DNA of 64,000 nucleotides from Bacillus canaveralius (GTDB lineage: Bacteria; Bacillota; Bacilli; Bacillales; Cytobacillaceae): positions 50,511-114,510 of the forward strand of contig NZ_PGVA01000044.1 of the NCBI RefSeq assembly GCF_002860125.1, given 5' to 3'. A model generated the notes under the pieces. It saw nothing but the letters and a program-made list of their open reading frames with translations, did no database searches and was not told where the DNA came from. A program made the translations under genes and the position numbers. Shown here piece by piece: positions 17,303 through 27,417 of this stretch (position 1 is its first letter; the number at the start of each line of letters is the position of its first letter).

Positions 17303-17866
17303 ATGAATATGTATGAAGAAATTCTTGAAATAATAGAAAAAAACGGTCCTGCGTCACTTCCGTCAATCCTCGAGGCAATGAGTAGCCAGGGTGAGCGAGA
17401 GAATTCTCTTAAACTTTCCCACATAAAGTCTGTGATTAGCCGAAAAAAGGATCTGTTTTCGGTTAAAGATAATATTGTATCGATCAATCCTGATAAGGAG
17501 ATTGTTTCGTTGACAGCTTCGGTAGGACGCCACCCGGGACCGTGGTACAAGGTGAAAATCAATTTTCAAAAGAATACATTTTTTTATATTGAATGGACTT
17601 CAAACGAACATCAACAGACTGAACATAATTTGCCACAAAAGTATGGAAGAGTGGAAGATTTCAAGAAGGAATTGTTCAAAATGAAGATTTGGGACTGGAA
17701 GCATGATTACCAGCGCAACGAAATGATCTTGGATGGTACTAGCTGGTCCATAAAGCTTGAGACAAAAGGAGCAACGTACTCGAGCGGAGGATTTCAGGAG
17801 TTTCCAAAGGAATGGAGTAAATTTTGCCGTGCCATGATGAACTTGACTGGTAAAAGTTTTAAATAA
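17303..17866 (+). CDS. HARE-HTH domain protein of unknown function
   Basis: The 187-residue protein begins with a HARE-HTH-like segment (MYEEILEIIEKNGPASLPSILEAM through SHIKSVISRKKDLFSVKDNIVSI), a winged-helix module also found in the RNA polymerase delta subunit. The C-terminal half (about 85-187) is rich in aromatic residues (KINFQKNTFFYIEWTS, WDWKHDYQRNEMILDG) and not recognised. An upstream ATG at 17252 (MNEKLKILNF) is in frame but has a weak ribosome binding site, while ATG 17303 has GATGAGGAAG about 11 bases away. The open frame extends to 17066 with no start signal. It is a single gene. Confidence 0.7.
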   Translation: MNMYEEILEIIEKNGPASLPSILEAMSSQGERENSLKLSHIKSVISRKKDLFSVKDNIVSINPDKEIVSLTASVGRHPGPWYKVKINFQKNTFFYIEWTSNEHQQTEHNLPQKYGRVEDFKKELFKMKIWDWKHDYQRNEMILDGTSWSIKLETKGATYSSGGFQEFPKEWSKFCRAMMNLTGKSFK

Positions 17867-17971
17867 TTTTTGAAATAGACGTCTGCAATAAGGCGATTAA
17901 ATAACCATGCACATAATGTTCCCGCCTTCATAAAGTAGTCAGTGTGATAACGCTACGGGAGGGAAACATGA

Positions 17972-18454
17972 ATGCGGGAAATCCGAAGATTGGCCTGGCA
18001 TGAAACACTGGAAGTACACGAATTAGTTGCATATCAAGCTATCGTACTGAACAGAATTAAGAAGCTCTACCGGAAAGTGGATGATGATGAATTAAAACAA
18101 TTATATACTTTCTCGATCAAAGCGCTTGAAAAAAATTTGCGGGAATTATTGAAGTTTTATCCTGCGGCGCCAGGTTTTAGAGAAGAAGAAGAGAGGGCGG
18201 AGACCGGTTTTTACGCCGGAGATTTATTAGGAGCTGCCAAGACTGCGGTCCGCAATTATGCGATCGCCATTACAGAAACGGCGACTCCTGCTTTACGGGA
18301 AGTGCTTGTGAGACAATTAAATGCTGCGATTGCCTGGCACGCACAAGTGTTTTACTATATGTATAAGCGCAGTTATTATCCTGCTTACAATTTGCAACAG
18401 TTGTTGTTGAATGATATAAAACTGGCTCAAAATGCGATAAATAAAGGTTACTGA
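17972..18454 (+). CDS. CotF-like spore coat protein
   Basis: This 160-residue all-helical protein has the CotF/ferritin-like pattern: [27 protein letters not shown] at the start, [33 protein letters not shown] in the middle and a Tyr-rich C-terminus ([16 protein letters not shown]). Spore coat or spore-surface location is inferred from the family. The start at 17972 has GGGAGGG ten bases upstream; another ATG at 17968 is out of frame. A very strong terminator follows. Confidence 0.84.
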   Translation: MREIRRLAWHETLEVHELVAYQAIVLNRIKKLYRKVDDDELKQLYTFSIKALEKNLRELLKFYPAAPGFREEEERAETGFYAGDLLGAAKTAVRNYAIAITETATPALREVLVRQLNAAIAWHAQVFYYMYKRSYYPAYNLQQLLLNDIKLAQNAINKGY

Positions 18455-18465
18455 ACATACGAGGA

Positions 18466-18508
18466 GAAGCTGCCAGGTGCGCAAGAAAGCACCTGGCAGC
18501 TTCTTATT
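18466..18508 (+). terminator. terminator of the CotF-like gene
   Basis: GAAGCTGCCAGGTGC pairs perfectly with GCACCTGGCAGCTTC over 15 bases with an 8-base loop, followed by TTATTG. Confidence 0.85.
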
Positions 18509-18619
18509 GTTGAATATAATTGAATTTCCGCAACGTCTTTAATTTTCATATATTAACGTGCAAAGTACGCCTGAATGAATGACAGCCGCACTTTTTTCTG
18601 TTTTCCGGGTTGACAGTCC

Positions 18620-18646
18620 TGTAACCATTTATCAAAGCTTGCCGTC
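18620..18646 (+). promoter_or_regulatory. ECF-sigma-type promoter of the beta-propeller gene
   Basis: TGTAAC (18620-18625) and CGTC (18643-18646) are 17 bases apart, the form known for the SigX/SigW class of ECF sigma factors. The gene start is 25 bases downstream. A TTGACA at 18610-18615 has no matching -10. Confidence 0.55.
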
Positions 18647-18670
18647 TAGAAAGATAAAGGGGGTTATTTG

Positions 18671-20851
18671 ATGCGGAAAACATGGTTGATTGCCGGTTTG
18701 GTGATCCTTATAGCAGGGGCAGCTGTTTATGCGCATTTTACCCAGCTTAAAATCGTCAATGATTGGGCCCAATATGATGAAAGACCAATTGTTTTAAAAA
18801 ACAAGGTTTGGAAGGTATCTTTTTCGAAAAAGATTGCTGAGGCAAGCCTGGACGGAAATCAGATTTATGTGACAGATGATCAAGGTAAAAAGCAAGAAGT
18901 GGATGTAGAATTGGGGCCGGACGGCCAAACGGTATATATTAGCCCGCCTGATCAAGGCTATGATTCTAACATACCATTTTATACGCTCAATATTTTAGAC
19001 GGAATAAAAACAAAGAGCGGCAGAAAGCTCAGTTCCGGCAAGCAGTTGTCATTTGTCGTGAACAAGACACTGCCTGTGATCGGTTCAAAGGAAAAACTGG
19101 ATGACTATTTTAAGAAGGCAATCAAAACTGAAAAAAATCATCGCCAAACACTTGCCTTCGATGCAACTGAAGAGAATACTACGCTATCAGCAGACAGTGC
19201 TAAAACAGAAAGCTCAGCAAAATCGGTGTCCGAGACAAACGTCCAGGTCGCAGGAATCGATGAGGCAGATACTGTAAAAACGGATGGAAAACATATTTAC
19301 CAAATTTCTGACGGAAAAGTGAGAATCATTGAAGCTATTCCAGCTAATAAAATGATTCTGAAGAAAGTTCTTGAATATGACAGCTCTTTTATGCCATCCC
19401 AGCTGTATGTCGAAGATCAGCATCTGGTCATTATTGGACCAAGCTATCAACAAATGCCCCGGCTGCCTAAGTCGCAGACATCCGCAGACCTCAGCATCGT
19501 GCCAATGTATCAATCGACAAAGCTCATCATCTACAATATTGAAGATCCGCAAAATCCGGCAAAACTCAGGGAACTGGAGATGGAAGGTTCGTACGTGTCG
19601 TCACGTAAAAGAAATGGGATCGTTTATTTAATTGCCAGCCATTATCCTGACTACTGGGCATTGGAGCAAGGCAAGAAGATCGATTTGCGGCCAAGATACA
19701 GAGACACAGCAGTAAGTGAAAAGCCTGTGAGTATCGATTATGATCAAATCCACTACTTTTCGGATTCTGCCGAAACAAACTACAATACGATCGCTGCAAT
19801 CGATTTGAGCGACCCTTTAAAGGATGCGGCCATGACCACTTATTTAGGCAGCGGGCAGGAGCTATACATGTCCAACGGTTATTTATACCTGGCTGTCCCA
19901 AACTACACAAGCATTGAACGTGATCGAAGCAGTATTTTATCACCTGATACGACGATTTATAAGTTTTCAGTTGAAGGGATGAATGTTGCCTTTCATAGTT
20001 CTGCCGAGATCGAAGGGACGATATTAAACCAATTTGCGATGGACGAGTACGAAGGGAATTTGCGTGTGGCAACAACAAAAGGCAATTCCTGGAATGAAGA
20101 ACGGCCTTCAGCCAATCACCTTTATATTTTTGATGTCAATCTCCAGCGCATAGGAGAATTGAAGGATCTAGCGAGAGGTGAGCGAATATATTCAACACGG
20201 TTTATGGGGGAACGTATTTACATCGTTACATTTAAGCAAGTAGATCCACTGTTTGTAATTGATGCAGCAAACCCGAAGGCTCCAAAGGTGCTCGGTGAAT
20301 TAAAAATTCCCGGTTTCAGTAATTATTTGCATCCATATGATGAAAACCATATCATTGGCTTTGGGCAAGATACAGAACTGGTTAAAGGATTTACATCAAC
20401 AACTGAGCCAAGAGTAACAACAAAGGGCGTGAAAATCTCTCTCTTTGATGTAAGCGATGTCGCCAGTCCTAAGGAAAAATTCACAGAAATCATTGGTGGA
20501 AGCGGCACATATTCGCCACTCAATCATGACCATAAGGCACTGTTATACGATCGCGGCAAAAATTTATTTGCATTTCCAATTACCGTATATTCTGATATAG
20601 AAGGGAAAGAAGTTGCGCAAAACTACGAGTTTCAAGGAGCGTATGTGTATCATATTGATTCAACTAATGGCTTTTCACTAAAGTCGAAAATAACCCACAG
20701 TTTTAATAAACAGGTTTATGAGGAATGGTCCAATAGTATCGAAAGGCTGGTTTATATCGACAACAGCCTTTATGCACTCTCACCTTCGAAAATAACGGCA
20801 CACGATTTACAAACATTCAATCTCCAGGGAGAATTGGTGCTGAATCAGTAA
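18671..20851 (+). CDS. membrane-anchored beta-propeller protein with N-terminal Ig-like domain
   Basis: The 726-residue protein has an N-terminal signal-anchor helix (about 4-22), then an SbsA/Big_5-like Ig domain (about 35-135, NKVWKVSFSKKIAEASLDG), a short linker, and a beta-propeller domain (about 190-725) of the secreted bacterial type that starts VQVAGIDEADTVKTDGKHIYQ. The propeller is a probable protein- or ligand-binding platform on the cell surface; enzyme motifs are not evident. The start ATG follows AAAGGGGG. The upstream ECF-type promoter suggests envelope-stress control, perhaps by the sigma factor encoded at 14972. Confidence 0.85.
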   Translation: MRKTWLIAGLVILIAGAAVYAHFTQLKIVNDWAQYDERPIVLKNKVWKVSFSKKIAEASLDGNQIYVTDDQGKKQEVDVELGPDGQTVYISPPDQGYDSNIPFYTLNILDGIKTKSGRKLSSGKQLSFVVNKTLPVIGSKEKLDDYFKKAIKTEKNHRQTLAFDATEENTTLSADSAKTESSAKSVSETNVQVAGIDEADTVKTDGKHIYQISDGKVRIIEAIPANKMILKKVLEYDSSFMPSQLYVEDQHLVIIGPSYQQMPRLPKSQTSADLSIVPMYQSTKLIIYNIEDPQNPAKLRELEMEGSYVSSRKRNGIVYLIASHYPDYWALEQGKKIDLRPRYRDTAVSEKPVSIDYDQIHYFSDSAETNYNTIAAIDLSDPLKDAAMTTYLGSGQELYMSNGYLYLAVPNYTSIERDRSSILSPDTTIYKFSVEGMNVAFHSSAEIEGTILNQFAMDEYEGNLRVATTKGNSWNEERPSANHLYIFDVNLQRIGELKDLARGERIYSTRFMGERIYIVTFKQVDPLFVIDAANPKAPKVLGELKIPGFSNYLHPYDENHIIGFGQDTELVKGFTSTTEPRVTTKGVKISLFDVSDVASPKEKFTEIIGGSGTYSPLNHDHKALLYDRGKNLFAFPITVYSDIEGKEVAQNYEFQGAYVYHIDSTNGFSLKSKITHSFNKQVYEEWSNSIERLVYIDNSLYALSPSKITAHDLQTFNLQGELVLNQ

Positions 20852-20955
20852 CTATGTTGCGAATCGTATTTGAAAAGTTCAGTTTTTAAGATGTGAACAA
20901 AATATCAATCATAAAATATCCCAAACCACCCCATATTAATGATGAGGTGATCAAG

Positions 20956-21096
20956 TTGGACATGAAGAAAGAATTTTCGCAGCAACAATTAGATCAAATT
21001 CAGCATTATCTTATCGAAGAAATAACAAGGATAAGTGTCGAAGAAGAAGAAGAGCGAATGAAAGCAGAAACTAAAGAAAGCGGGCAATATGAGTGA
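20956..21096 (+). CDS. small acidic protein, 46 aa
   Basis: I do not recognise this protein. It starts at a TTG with GAGGTGA five bases upstream (or at ATG 20962) and reads MDMKKEFSQQQLDQIQHY... with a Glu-rich tail (VEEEEERMKAE). It is predicted helical and soluble. The frame is open upstream to 20893 but without a start signal. It lies between the beta-propeller gene and the convergent pxp operon. It is a short gene with moderate support only. Confidence 0.5.
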   Translation: MDMKKEFSQQQLDQIQHYLIEEITRISVEEEEERMKAETKESGQYE

Positions 21097-21146
21097 GTTT
21101 TTCAAGGAGGTACTCTCATCCATTGAGAACGCCTCTTTTTATGCGC

Positions 21147-21908
21147 TCATGTTGCCGAGATCGAAATCCCCTCAGCCGTTAATGACTGAAAAATTAACTC
21201 TGCGAACTCAACAGCCCTCGGACCATCCCCGTGAATACAAATTGTGTCTGCCTGTATCGAGATTTCTTTTCCTTCCGGAGTCGTTACTTTCTTTTCTTTG
21301 ATCATTTGAATCACTTGCTGTAAGGCTTGTACGTCCTCGGTAATGACCGCACCGGGCAGGTTTCTCGGCATTAGCGTACCATCCGTCCGGTATGAACGGT
21401 CAGCAAACACTTCATTTGCCGTTTTTAAGCCCAGTTTTTTCCCGGCCTTCGTTAGGGCGCTGCCGGAGAGCCCGAATAAAATCAGCTCAGGATTAACATC
21501 GGCAACTGCGTTCGCAACCGCCTCAGCCAGCCCTGGATTCACTGCACACATATTATATAAAGCACCGTGCGGTTTCACATGATTCATCCGTCCCCCCTCA
21601 ATTTTCACAAAAGCATCAAGCGCACCAATTTGGTAAGCGATCAAATTGTAGGCTTCAGCAGGCGAAATCTCAATATTCCTCCGTCCAAAGCCGATCAGGT
21701 CGGGGAGACCTGGATGGGCTCCGATCGCAACATGATGATCTAAGGCCAGTTTAACCGTGTCTCTCATAATATTTGGATCCCCGGCGTGAAAACCGCAGGC
21801 AATATTGGCAGAGGAGATATACTTCATAATCGTTTCATCATTTCCCAGTCGGTAATGCCCAAAGCTTTCACCAAGATCGCAATTTAAATCAACGTTCAGC
21901 ACTGCCAT
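21147..21908 (-). CDS. pxpA: 5-oxoprolinase subunit PxpA (LamB/YcsF family)
   Basis: The 253-residue protein begins [19 protein letters not shown] and contains [26 protein letters not shown] and VKPHGALYN, the hallmarks of the LamB/YcsF family. With PxpB and PxpC it converts 5-oxoproline (pyroglutamate) to glutamate with ATP. It is the last gene of pxpBCA; its ATG shares one base with the stop of pxpC (TGATG), so translation is coupled. A GTG one codon earlier is possible but is part of the pxpC stop region. Confidence 0.93.
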   Translation of the reverse strand: MAVLNVDLNCDLGESFGHYRLGNDETIMKYISSANIACGFHAGDPNIMRDTVKLALDHHVAIGAHPGLPDLIGFGRRNIEISPAEAYNLIAYQIGALDAFVKIEGGRMNHVKPHGALYNMCAVNPGLAEAVANAVADVNPELILFGLSGSALTKAGKKLGLKTANEVFADRSYRTDGTLMPRNLPGAVITEDVQALQQVIQMIKEKKVTTPEGKEISIQADTICIHGDGPRAVEFAELIFQSLTAEGISISAT

Positions 21909-22867
21909 CACACACCTTTCAGTTTATTATTGATAAAACGCTTCAAGAGTTGCAGTTCTTTCTCTTGTTCAAATAGCAAGCGGTGAGCCACCTGTAACGA
22001 TATTTCTTGAAATGACAAAGATTCACCCGGTTTTCTTTGTGCGAGTGCCGGCAGATCTACACTTGCAACTTGTCCAATTTTCGGATATCCGCCCGTCGTT
22101 TGCCGGTCAGCCATCAAGATAATCGGCTGTCCGTCATGAGGAACCTGGATTGAACCGACTGTCACACCTTCTGTGATTAATTCCTTTTTTTCCATCAAAT
22201 TAATAGGAGAGCCTTTCAGTCTGTATCCCATTCGGTCAGAGTCATTTGCAATCAGGTAGGGGGAGGAAGTAAAAGCTGTTTTTCCTTCGTTTGTAAACCA
22301 GTCGGCCTGTTTGCCGCTTATGAATCGAATCGGATTGTTCTCTGTTATGTATCTTGACAGGGAGGGGCTGGCTCTCCAGGAGGGCTGTTGAAATAGTACC
22401 GTTTCCTTAATTGGCAGAACATCACCCGCGGCGATCATCCTGCCCTGATAACCGCCTATTTTTGCTTTCATATAAGTGCTTTTACTGCTCATGACAGGAT
22501 CAGTTGCGAATCCACCCTTAATAGCCAGGTAACAGCGGCAACCATTCTTTACGGAGCCAAATGATAAAATAGAACCTTTTTCTGCCATTAACGGCTTCCC
22601 GTTCGGAATTGGAGTTCCGTCGATACTGGCATGAAGCTCGGCACCAAACAGGCTGATGACGGTATTATGTTCAAAAAGGAGCGAAGGGCCTATCAACGTG
22701 ATCTCTAAACCGGCTTCTCCTTCCTCATTTCCAACTAACAGATTGGCAACCCGTAAGGCATAGTTATCCATTGCTCCCGAAACAATCACTCCATATTCCT
22801 GATAACCGAAACGGCCAAGATCCTGGATCGTCGACTGCAGCCCGGGTTTGATTACTTGGATGCCCAT
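21908..22867 (-). CDS. pxpC: 5-oxoprolinase subunit PxpC (biotin-dependent carboxylase-like, KipA family)
   Basis: The 319-residue protein starts [27 protein letters not shown], the typical KipA/AHS2 opening, and contains [17 protein letters not shown] and [20 protein letters not shown]. It forms the ATP-dependent 5-oxoprolinase with PxpA and PxpB. The start at 22867 has GGGAGGAAT upstream, which is better than the longer frame to 22882. It overlaps the end of pxpB by 16 bases. Confidence 0.92.
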   Translation of the reverse strand: MGIQVIKPGLQSTIQDLGRFGYQEYGVIVSGAMDNYALRVANLLVGNEEGEAGLEITLIGPSLLFEHNTVISLFGAELHASIDGTPIPNGKPLMAEKGSILSFGSVKNGCRCYLAIKGGFATDPVMSSKSTYMKAKIGGYQGRMIAAGDVLPIKETVLFQQPSWRASPSLSRYITENNPIRFISGKQADWFTNEGKTAFTSSPYLIANDSDRMGYRLKGSPINLMEKKELITEGVTVGSIQVPHDGQPIILMADRQTTGGYPKIGQVASVDLPALAQRKPGESLSFQEISLQVAHRLLFEQEKELQLLKRFINNKLKGV

Positions 22868-23571
22868 GCTGATTCCTCCCAATTCTCGAAAGACTGTCGC
22901 GAAATCGGCACAAATTTCACCAGGTCACCGGCTCTTAACAGACTTGGCACCTCTGCCTGCGGCAAAAAGAGGGGAAGCGGCGATCTACCGATAAGCTGCC
23001 ATCCTCCAGGAGTGTCGATTGGATAAATACCTGTTTGGCTGCCTGCAATCCCAACTGAACCAGCAGGAATTCCCGTGCGTGGTGTATTTTTTCTCGGTGT
23101 CGAAATCCTTTTATCCATTCCACCCAAAAATGGGAAGCCTGGCGCAAACCCAATAAAATACACGTTATACGTTTTGCTTGAATGGATCGCAATAACCTCG
23201 TCTTTTGTCAGCTGGTTTGTCTTTGCAACCTCGGCCAAATCGGGTGCGAATTCTTCCTCGTAACAAACGGGGATTTTGATCAGCCGCTCCGGCACATGCG
23301 TTGAATAATTTGTAACTTCGGCATGTAGCCTGTTGGCAACTTCATTACAAACTTTTTGAAAAGGATCGGCCGAGTTTATAGCTGTTGGATTATAATGGAG
23401 CGTCAATGTATGGAAAGCAGGAACGATGTCTATCATACCGGGAAATGGCGCTGCTTTTAACTTTCGGGCAGCCAGATGGACCTGTTCATTTGCTTCCTTC
23501 GAAATTTCGTTTCCAAATTGAATAGAAATGGCTGAATCGCCAAGGGGGATAATTTCATATAAAAGCTTCAT
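22852..23571 (-). CDS. pxpB: 5-oxoprolinase subunit PxpB (KipI family)
   Basis: The 239-residue protein has the AHS1/KipI pattern: PLGDSAISIQFG near the start, PVCYEEEFAPDLAEVA, VYFIGFAPGFPFLGGMD, TPRTGIPAGSVGIAG and TPGGWQLIGRSPL. In B. subtilis the paralogous KipI also inhibits the sporulation kinase KinA; here the place in a pxpBCA operon favours the metabolic role. It starts at ATG 23571 with AAGGA upstream; another ATG nine bases earlier abuts this site. It is the first gene of the operon. Confidence 0.92.
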   Translation of the reverse strand: MKLLYEIIPLGDSAISIQFGNEISKEANEQVHLAARKLKAAPFPGMIDIVPAFHTLTLHYNPTAINSADPFQKVCNEVANRLHAEVTNYSTHVPERLIKIPVCYEEEFAPDLAEVAKTNQLTKDEVIAIHSSKTYNVYFIGFAPGFPFLGGMDKRISTPRKNTPRTGIPAGSVGIAGSQTGIYPIDTPGGWQLIGRSPLPLFLPQAEVPSLLRAGDLVKFVPISRQSFENWEESAWASK

Positions 23572-23805
23572 CAAACTCATCCTTAAAAAAGCAGTTTACT
23601 CATTTTATAACATAATTCGACGCATTATGGTTATTAATCTAGTTTTTTAGTGAGCAGGTTTCTGGTAAAACGTTGCGAATGCTCATTTGCTTACCATGAT
23701 AATAACGTTTCAAAGAGTGTAATAAAATTGTAAAAATAATTAATAACAAAAATCTGAATTTTCCCATTATAATAAAGGTAACATCAACAATTGGGGGGAA
23801 GTTAG

Positions 23806-24042
23806 ATGGAGCCTAAAAACAACATGCATCTATACTCAGATTGTAACGAAATCTATGCCTATGCAAGTGGAGACGGAATTGAAATGTTCGGATTAGCAGC
23901 ATCTTCCCCAAAAGCTATTAAGGACGAACTTTTGGAATTTCCAATTCAAACCGATGAAATGAAGGGGTTTATGTTTCAAGAAGAGCGAAACAATTTTTCA
24001 TTCTCGAGAAAATTTTTTGTGAATGGAATAGAGTTTTTTTAA
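23806..24042 (+). CDS. small hypothetical protein, 78 aa
   Basis: I do not recognise this acidic protein (MEPKNNMHLYSDCNEIYAYASG). It has no membrane segment and looks alpha/beta with a conserved-looking middle (GLAASSPKAIKDELLEFPIQ). The ribosome binding site GGGGGGAAG is strong, and a TATAAT-like element lies about 35 bases further upstream, which supports a real gene. A terminator follows the stop directly. It is a single gene, divergent from pxpBCA. Confidence 0.65.
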   Translation: MEPKNNMHLYSDCNEIYAYASGDGIEMFGLAASSPKAIKDELLEFPIQTDEMKGFMFQEERNNFSFSRKFFVNGIEFF

Positions 24043-24047
24043 GGTGA

Positions 24048-24088
24048 TGGCCTCGCTGCATCAAATGCAGGTAGGGCTGTCTTTTTTT
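24048..24088 (+). terminator. terminator of the 78-aa ORF
   Basis: CTGCAT/ATGCAG with outer CCT/AGG pairs forms a hairpin followed by CTTTTTTTA. Confidence 0.72.
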
Positions 24089-24255
24089 ATGCAAAAATAA
24101 AATACAGAGTTGGTGGGTATGTTCTAGGTTTTTTCCAGCTTATCCTCTAAATAATATTTCATAATTTCTGTAAAGAACAGATGATTTCTTATTCCAATAT
24201 AAATTTATATTTTTAAAAAAATATATAGTTTTCACTATTTTTACGTTTAAAATCT

Positions 24256-24284
24256 TTGTAGAATGGGTCCTAGCATGATAAAAT
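24256..24284 (+). promoter_or_regulatory. candidate odhAB promoter
   Basis: TTGTAG (24256-24261) and TAAAAT (24279-24284) have a 17-base spacer. If used, the 5' leader of odhAB would be about 270 bases and would contain the whole dispersed repeat. The stretch between 24092 and 24250 holds no other gene. Confidence 0.5.
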
Positions 24285-24337
24285 TGCTATGAAAACGGTT
24301 TATCCTCTGAAAAATATTATTATTCAATTAATTACCC

Positions 24338-24491
24338 GAGTAAATTTAACAATGTACTAAGCTAAACCGAAAAACGAATGAAGTTGTCCAAATAAACAGG
24401 AGTATGCTGTAGGAAGCGAATAATATTATCTTAATATTAAATGACCGTTCGTTTTTCAGTTAAAGAATTGCTTTATGAAATTTATTCACTC
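24338..24491 (+). repeat. dispersed 150-bp repeat, copy 1 (odhA leader)
   Basis: This is the longest copy of a five-member family. It starts GAGTAAATTT and ends AAATTTATTCACTC, which pair as terminal inverted repeats. Inside lie GAAAAACGAA (24369-24378) and TTCGTTTTTC (24448-24457), a second inverted pair. The middle carries AACAGGAGTATGCTGTAGG, conserved in the other copies. The ATG at 24441 lies within the repeat and opens a frame that continues into odhA, so automatic annotation may extend odhA falsely by 41 codons. Confidence 0.85.
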
Positions 24492-24563
24492 AAGTTAAAA
24501 ACGGGTATAAGCAGAGAGGAAGAAAAAAGCTGTGTTAGTAAATTGCAAGTGGGGGTATTTCTC

Positions 24564-27416
24564 ATGAAAAAGCCATCAGCAGGGCAAGATCCTGTCTGGC
24601 AGGGATTCCATGGCCCGAACCTCGGCTATGTCATTGAATTATACGAACAGTTTCAAAAAAATCCAGATTCAGTAGATCCGGAAATGAAGGCATACTTTGA
24701 GCGATGGGGCTCACCTTCCCTGGCGAATTCGATTGTTGCTGAGGACAAAAACAATGAAACAGCTGTTCAGCCTTCTTTCAAGCAGCTTGAATCGACACTT
24801 GCTGCTGTCCGTCTTGCTGACAATATTCGTGCTTATGGTCATTTGGCTGCTCAAATTTATCCATTAAATGACCACGAGCCGGTCAGGGATTTAATCGAAC
24901 CATCCCATTACGGGTTGAGCGATCAAGATTTGCAGGCGATTCCAGCCGCGGTTGTTTGCCCGGATGCTCCCGGACATATCCATAATGGGCTCGAGGCCAT
25001 CAACTACTTAAAAGAAGTGTATACCGGTTCAATTGCGTTTGAATTTCACCATGTTGCCAACATGAAAGAAAAGAATTGGCTTCGTAAAAAGGCTGAAACG
25101 GGCTCATTGTTGCCTGCTTTTTCAAACGAAAAACGCAACTCCCTCTGGAAGCGATTAGCCGAGGTTGAAGAATTTGAAAAATTCCTGCACAGAACCTTTG
25201 TCGGGCAAAAACGATTTTCGATTGAAGGTCTCGATTCAATGGTGCCGCTCCTTGATGAAATTATTTCAGAAGGAGTTCATGATGGCGCAAAAACGATTAA
25301 TATCGGAATGGCTCACCGGGGCCGGCTTAATGTTCTTGCCCATGTATTGTGCAAGCCTTACGAAGCGATATTTGCTGAATTTCAGCATGCACCGAATAAA
25401 GAGCTCGTTCCTTCAGAAGGTTCGATCGGAATTAATTATGGATGGACAGGTGATGTAAAATACCATCTCGGCCTCGACCGGCAAATCACTGAAGAAAGTA
25501 CAGTTAAAGCAAGAATAACGCTTGCAAACAATCCGAGCCATCTTGAGTACGCAGGATCAGTTGTGGAGGGCTTCACAAGAGCGGCCCAGGACACGCGCTC
25601 TGAAAAGGGCTATCCTAAATACGAGCCAACTTCTGCTCTCGCGATCCTTATTCATGGTGATGCGGCATTTCCCGGACAGGGAATTGTTGCTGAAACATTA
25701 AATTTGAGCGGATTATCAGGCTACAAAACAGGCGGGACGATTCATATTATTGCCAACAATACGATTGGATTTACGACCGAATCGATTGATTCCCGCTCAA
25801 CAAGGTATGCAAGTGATCTTGCCAAGGGATATGAGATTCCTATTTTGCATGTAAATGCCGACGATCCGGAAGCCTGCCTTTCTGCGGCGAAACTTGCTGC
25901 TGAATACAGGGCAGAATTCAACAAAGATTTTTTAATAGATTTGATCGGATACCGTCGTTTTGGACATAACGAAATGGATGAACCAATGACAACTAATCCG
26001 TTGATGTATACAATCATCAATGAGCATCCGACCGTCAAAGAATTATATGCTAAAAAGCTCGCTGACGAGGGAGTCTTATCTGATGAAACGCGGCGTGAAT
26101 ATGAAACGCAAATACTTAACCGCCTCCAAGAGGCAAATGAACAAGTTCCGGAGAAAAAAGAGCAGGCATTCAATGAAATGAATCCTCCTGAAACGGTCGA
26201 AAAGGGTATTCCGAAAATCAATACAGCCGTACCCGCAACTGAGCTGAAACGAATCAATCAGGAGCTTCTCGAATGGCCGGAAGAGTTTAATGTCTTCAAT
26301 AAGCTTGGACGCATTTTAAAAAGAAGGACCGAAGCGCTTGACGATAATGGCAAAGTTGATTGGGCTCTCGCCGAAACGCTTGCTTTTGCGTCGATCATTT
26401 CGGATGGAACTCCGGTCAGAATGACGGGACAGGATTCTGAACGGGGTACTTTCGCCCATCGCCATCTTGTTCTTCATGACAGCATATCTGGAAATGTGTA
26501 TTCACCGCTCCACCAACTATCTTCGGCACAGGCATCTTTTGCTGTTCATAACAGCCCGCTCTCCGAAGCGGCGGTTGTCGGGTTCGAATATGGCTATAAT
26601 GTCTTCGCCCCTGAAACACTTGTTATCTGGGAGGCTCAATATGGAGATTTTGCCAACGCCGCCCAAGTTTTATTTGATCAATTTATCGCAGCAGGCCGGG
26701 CAAAATGGGGGCAAAAATCCGGGCTTGTCATGCTGCTCCCGCATGGATACGAAGGGCAGGGGCCTGAGCATTCGAGCGGAAGAGTTGAGCGGTTCCTGAC
26801 TCTTGCTGCCGAAAATAACTGGACTGTTGCAAATTTAACAACTGCTGCTCAATATTTTCATATTTTAAGAAGGCAGGCAGCGATTCTTAAACGGGAAGAA
26901 GTCCGTCCGCTTGTCATCATGACACCGAAAAGCCTACTTCGCAATCCACTTGTCGCATCAAGTAGTATAGAGCTTAGCGAGGGAGAATTTAAATCGCTTA
27001 TCCAGCAGCCAGGGCTTGGAATGAACACTGAAAAGGTGGAGCGAATTATTTTATGCACTGGAAAAGTGAGCATTGATCTTGCTGAAAAGCTAAAAACAGC
27101 CAGCAACGCAGCTTGGCTTCATATCATTCGGCTTGAAGAAATCTATCCATTCCCGTTCGAGCAGTTAAAGAAAATATTTGACCGCTACCCGCGCGTAAAA
27201 GAAATATGCTGGGTTCAAGAAGAACCAAAAAACATGGGAGCCTGGAATTTTGTTGAACCAAGAATCAATGAAATTGCACCGGATCCAGCTGAAGTTTCCT
27301 ATATCGGGCGAAGACGCCGGTCAAGCCCTGCTGAAGGAGACCCGAACATCCATAAGAAAGAACAAGCGAGAATCATTGAAGAGGCATTAACTCGCAACGA
27401 ACAAGGGGGATTATAA
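24564..27416 (+). CDS. odhA: 2-oxoglutarate dehydrogenase E1 component
   Basis: The 950-residue protein is the thiamine-diphosphate E1 subunit of the 2-oxoglutarate dehydrogenase complex of the TCA cycle. It has [22 protein letters not shown] at the start, [14 protein letters not shown], the ThDP/Mg motif GDAAFPGQG...[13 protein letters not shown] and the late [10 protein letters not shown] pattern. The start is the ATG at 24564 after GTGGGGG; the longer frame to 24441 reads through the dispersed repeat and does not fit the family N-terminus. odhB starts two bases after the stop, so the two are one operon; the E3 subunit gene is not here. Confidence 0.95.
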   Translation: MKKPSAGQDPVWQGFHGPNLGYVIELYEQFQKNPDSVDPEMKAYFERWGSPSLANSIVAEDKNNETAVQPSFKQLESTLAAVRLADNIRAYGHLAAQIYPLNDHEPVRDLIEPSHYGLSDQDLQAIPAAVVCPDAPGHIHNGLEAINYLKEVYTGSIAFEFHHVANMKEKNWLRKKAETGSLLPAFSNEKRNSLWKRLAEVEEFEKFLHRTFVGQKRFSIEGLDSMVPLLDEIISEGVHDGAKTINIGMAHRGRLNVLAHVLCKPYEAIFAEFQHAPNKELVPSEGSIGINYGWTGDVKYHLGLDRQITEESTVKARITLANNPSHLEYAGSVVEGFTRAAQDTRSEKGYPKYEPTSALAILIHGDAAFPGQGIVAETLNLSGLSGYKTGGTIHIIANNTIGFTTESIDSRSTRYASDLAKGYEIPILHVNADDPEACLSAAKLAAEYRAEFNKDFLIDLIGYRRFGHNEMDEPMTTNPLMYTIINEHPTVKELYAKKLADEGVLSDETRREYETQILNRLQEANEQVPEKKEQAFNEMNPPETVEKGIPKINTAVPATELKRINQELLEWPEEFNVFNKLGRILKRRTEALDDNGKVDWALAETLAFASIISDGTPVRMTGQDSERGTFAHRHLVLHDSISGNVYSPLHQLSSAQASFAVHNSPLSEAAVVGFEYGYNVFAPETLVIWEAQYGDFANAAQVLFDQFIAAGRAKWGQKSGLVMLLPHGYEGQGPEHSSGRVERFLTLAAENNWTVANLTTAAQYFHILRRQAAILKREEVRPLVIMTPKSLLRNPLVASSSIELSEGEFKSLIQQPGLGMNTEKVERIILCTGKVSIDLAEKLKTASNAAWLHIIRLEEIYPFPFEQLKKIFDRYPRVKEICWVQEEPKNMGAWNFVEPRINEIAPDPAEVSYIGRRRRSSPAEGDPNIHKKEQARIIEEALTRNEQGGL

Positions 27417-27417
27417 A

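Noticed and set aside
21089..21301. Plus-strand frame starting ATGAGTGAG
   Set aside because: It runs antisense into pxpA with no ribosome binding site and a non-protein-like composition.
24441..24563. The 41-codon N-terminal extension of odhA
   Set aside because: It is translated from the dispersed repeat and does not fit the family; ATG 24564 has a ribosome binding site.
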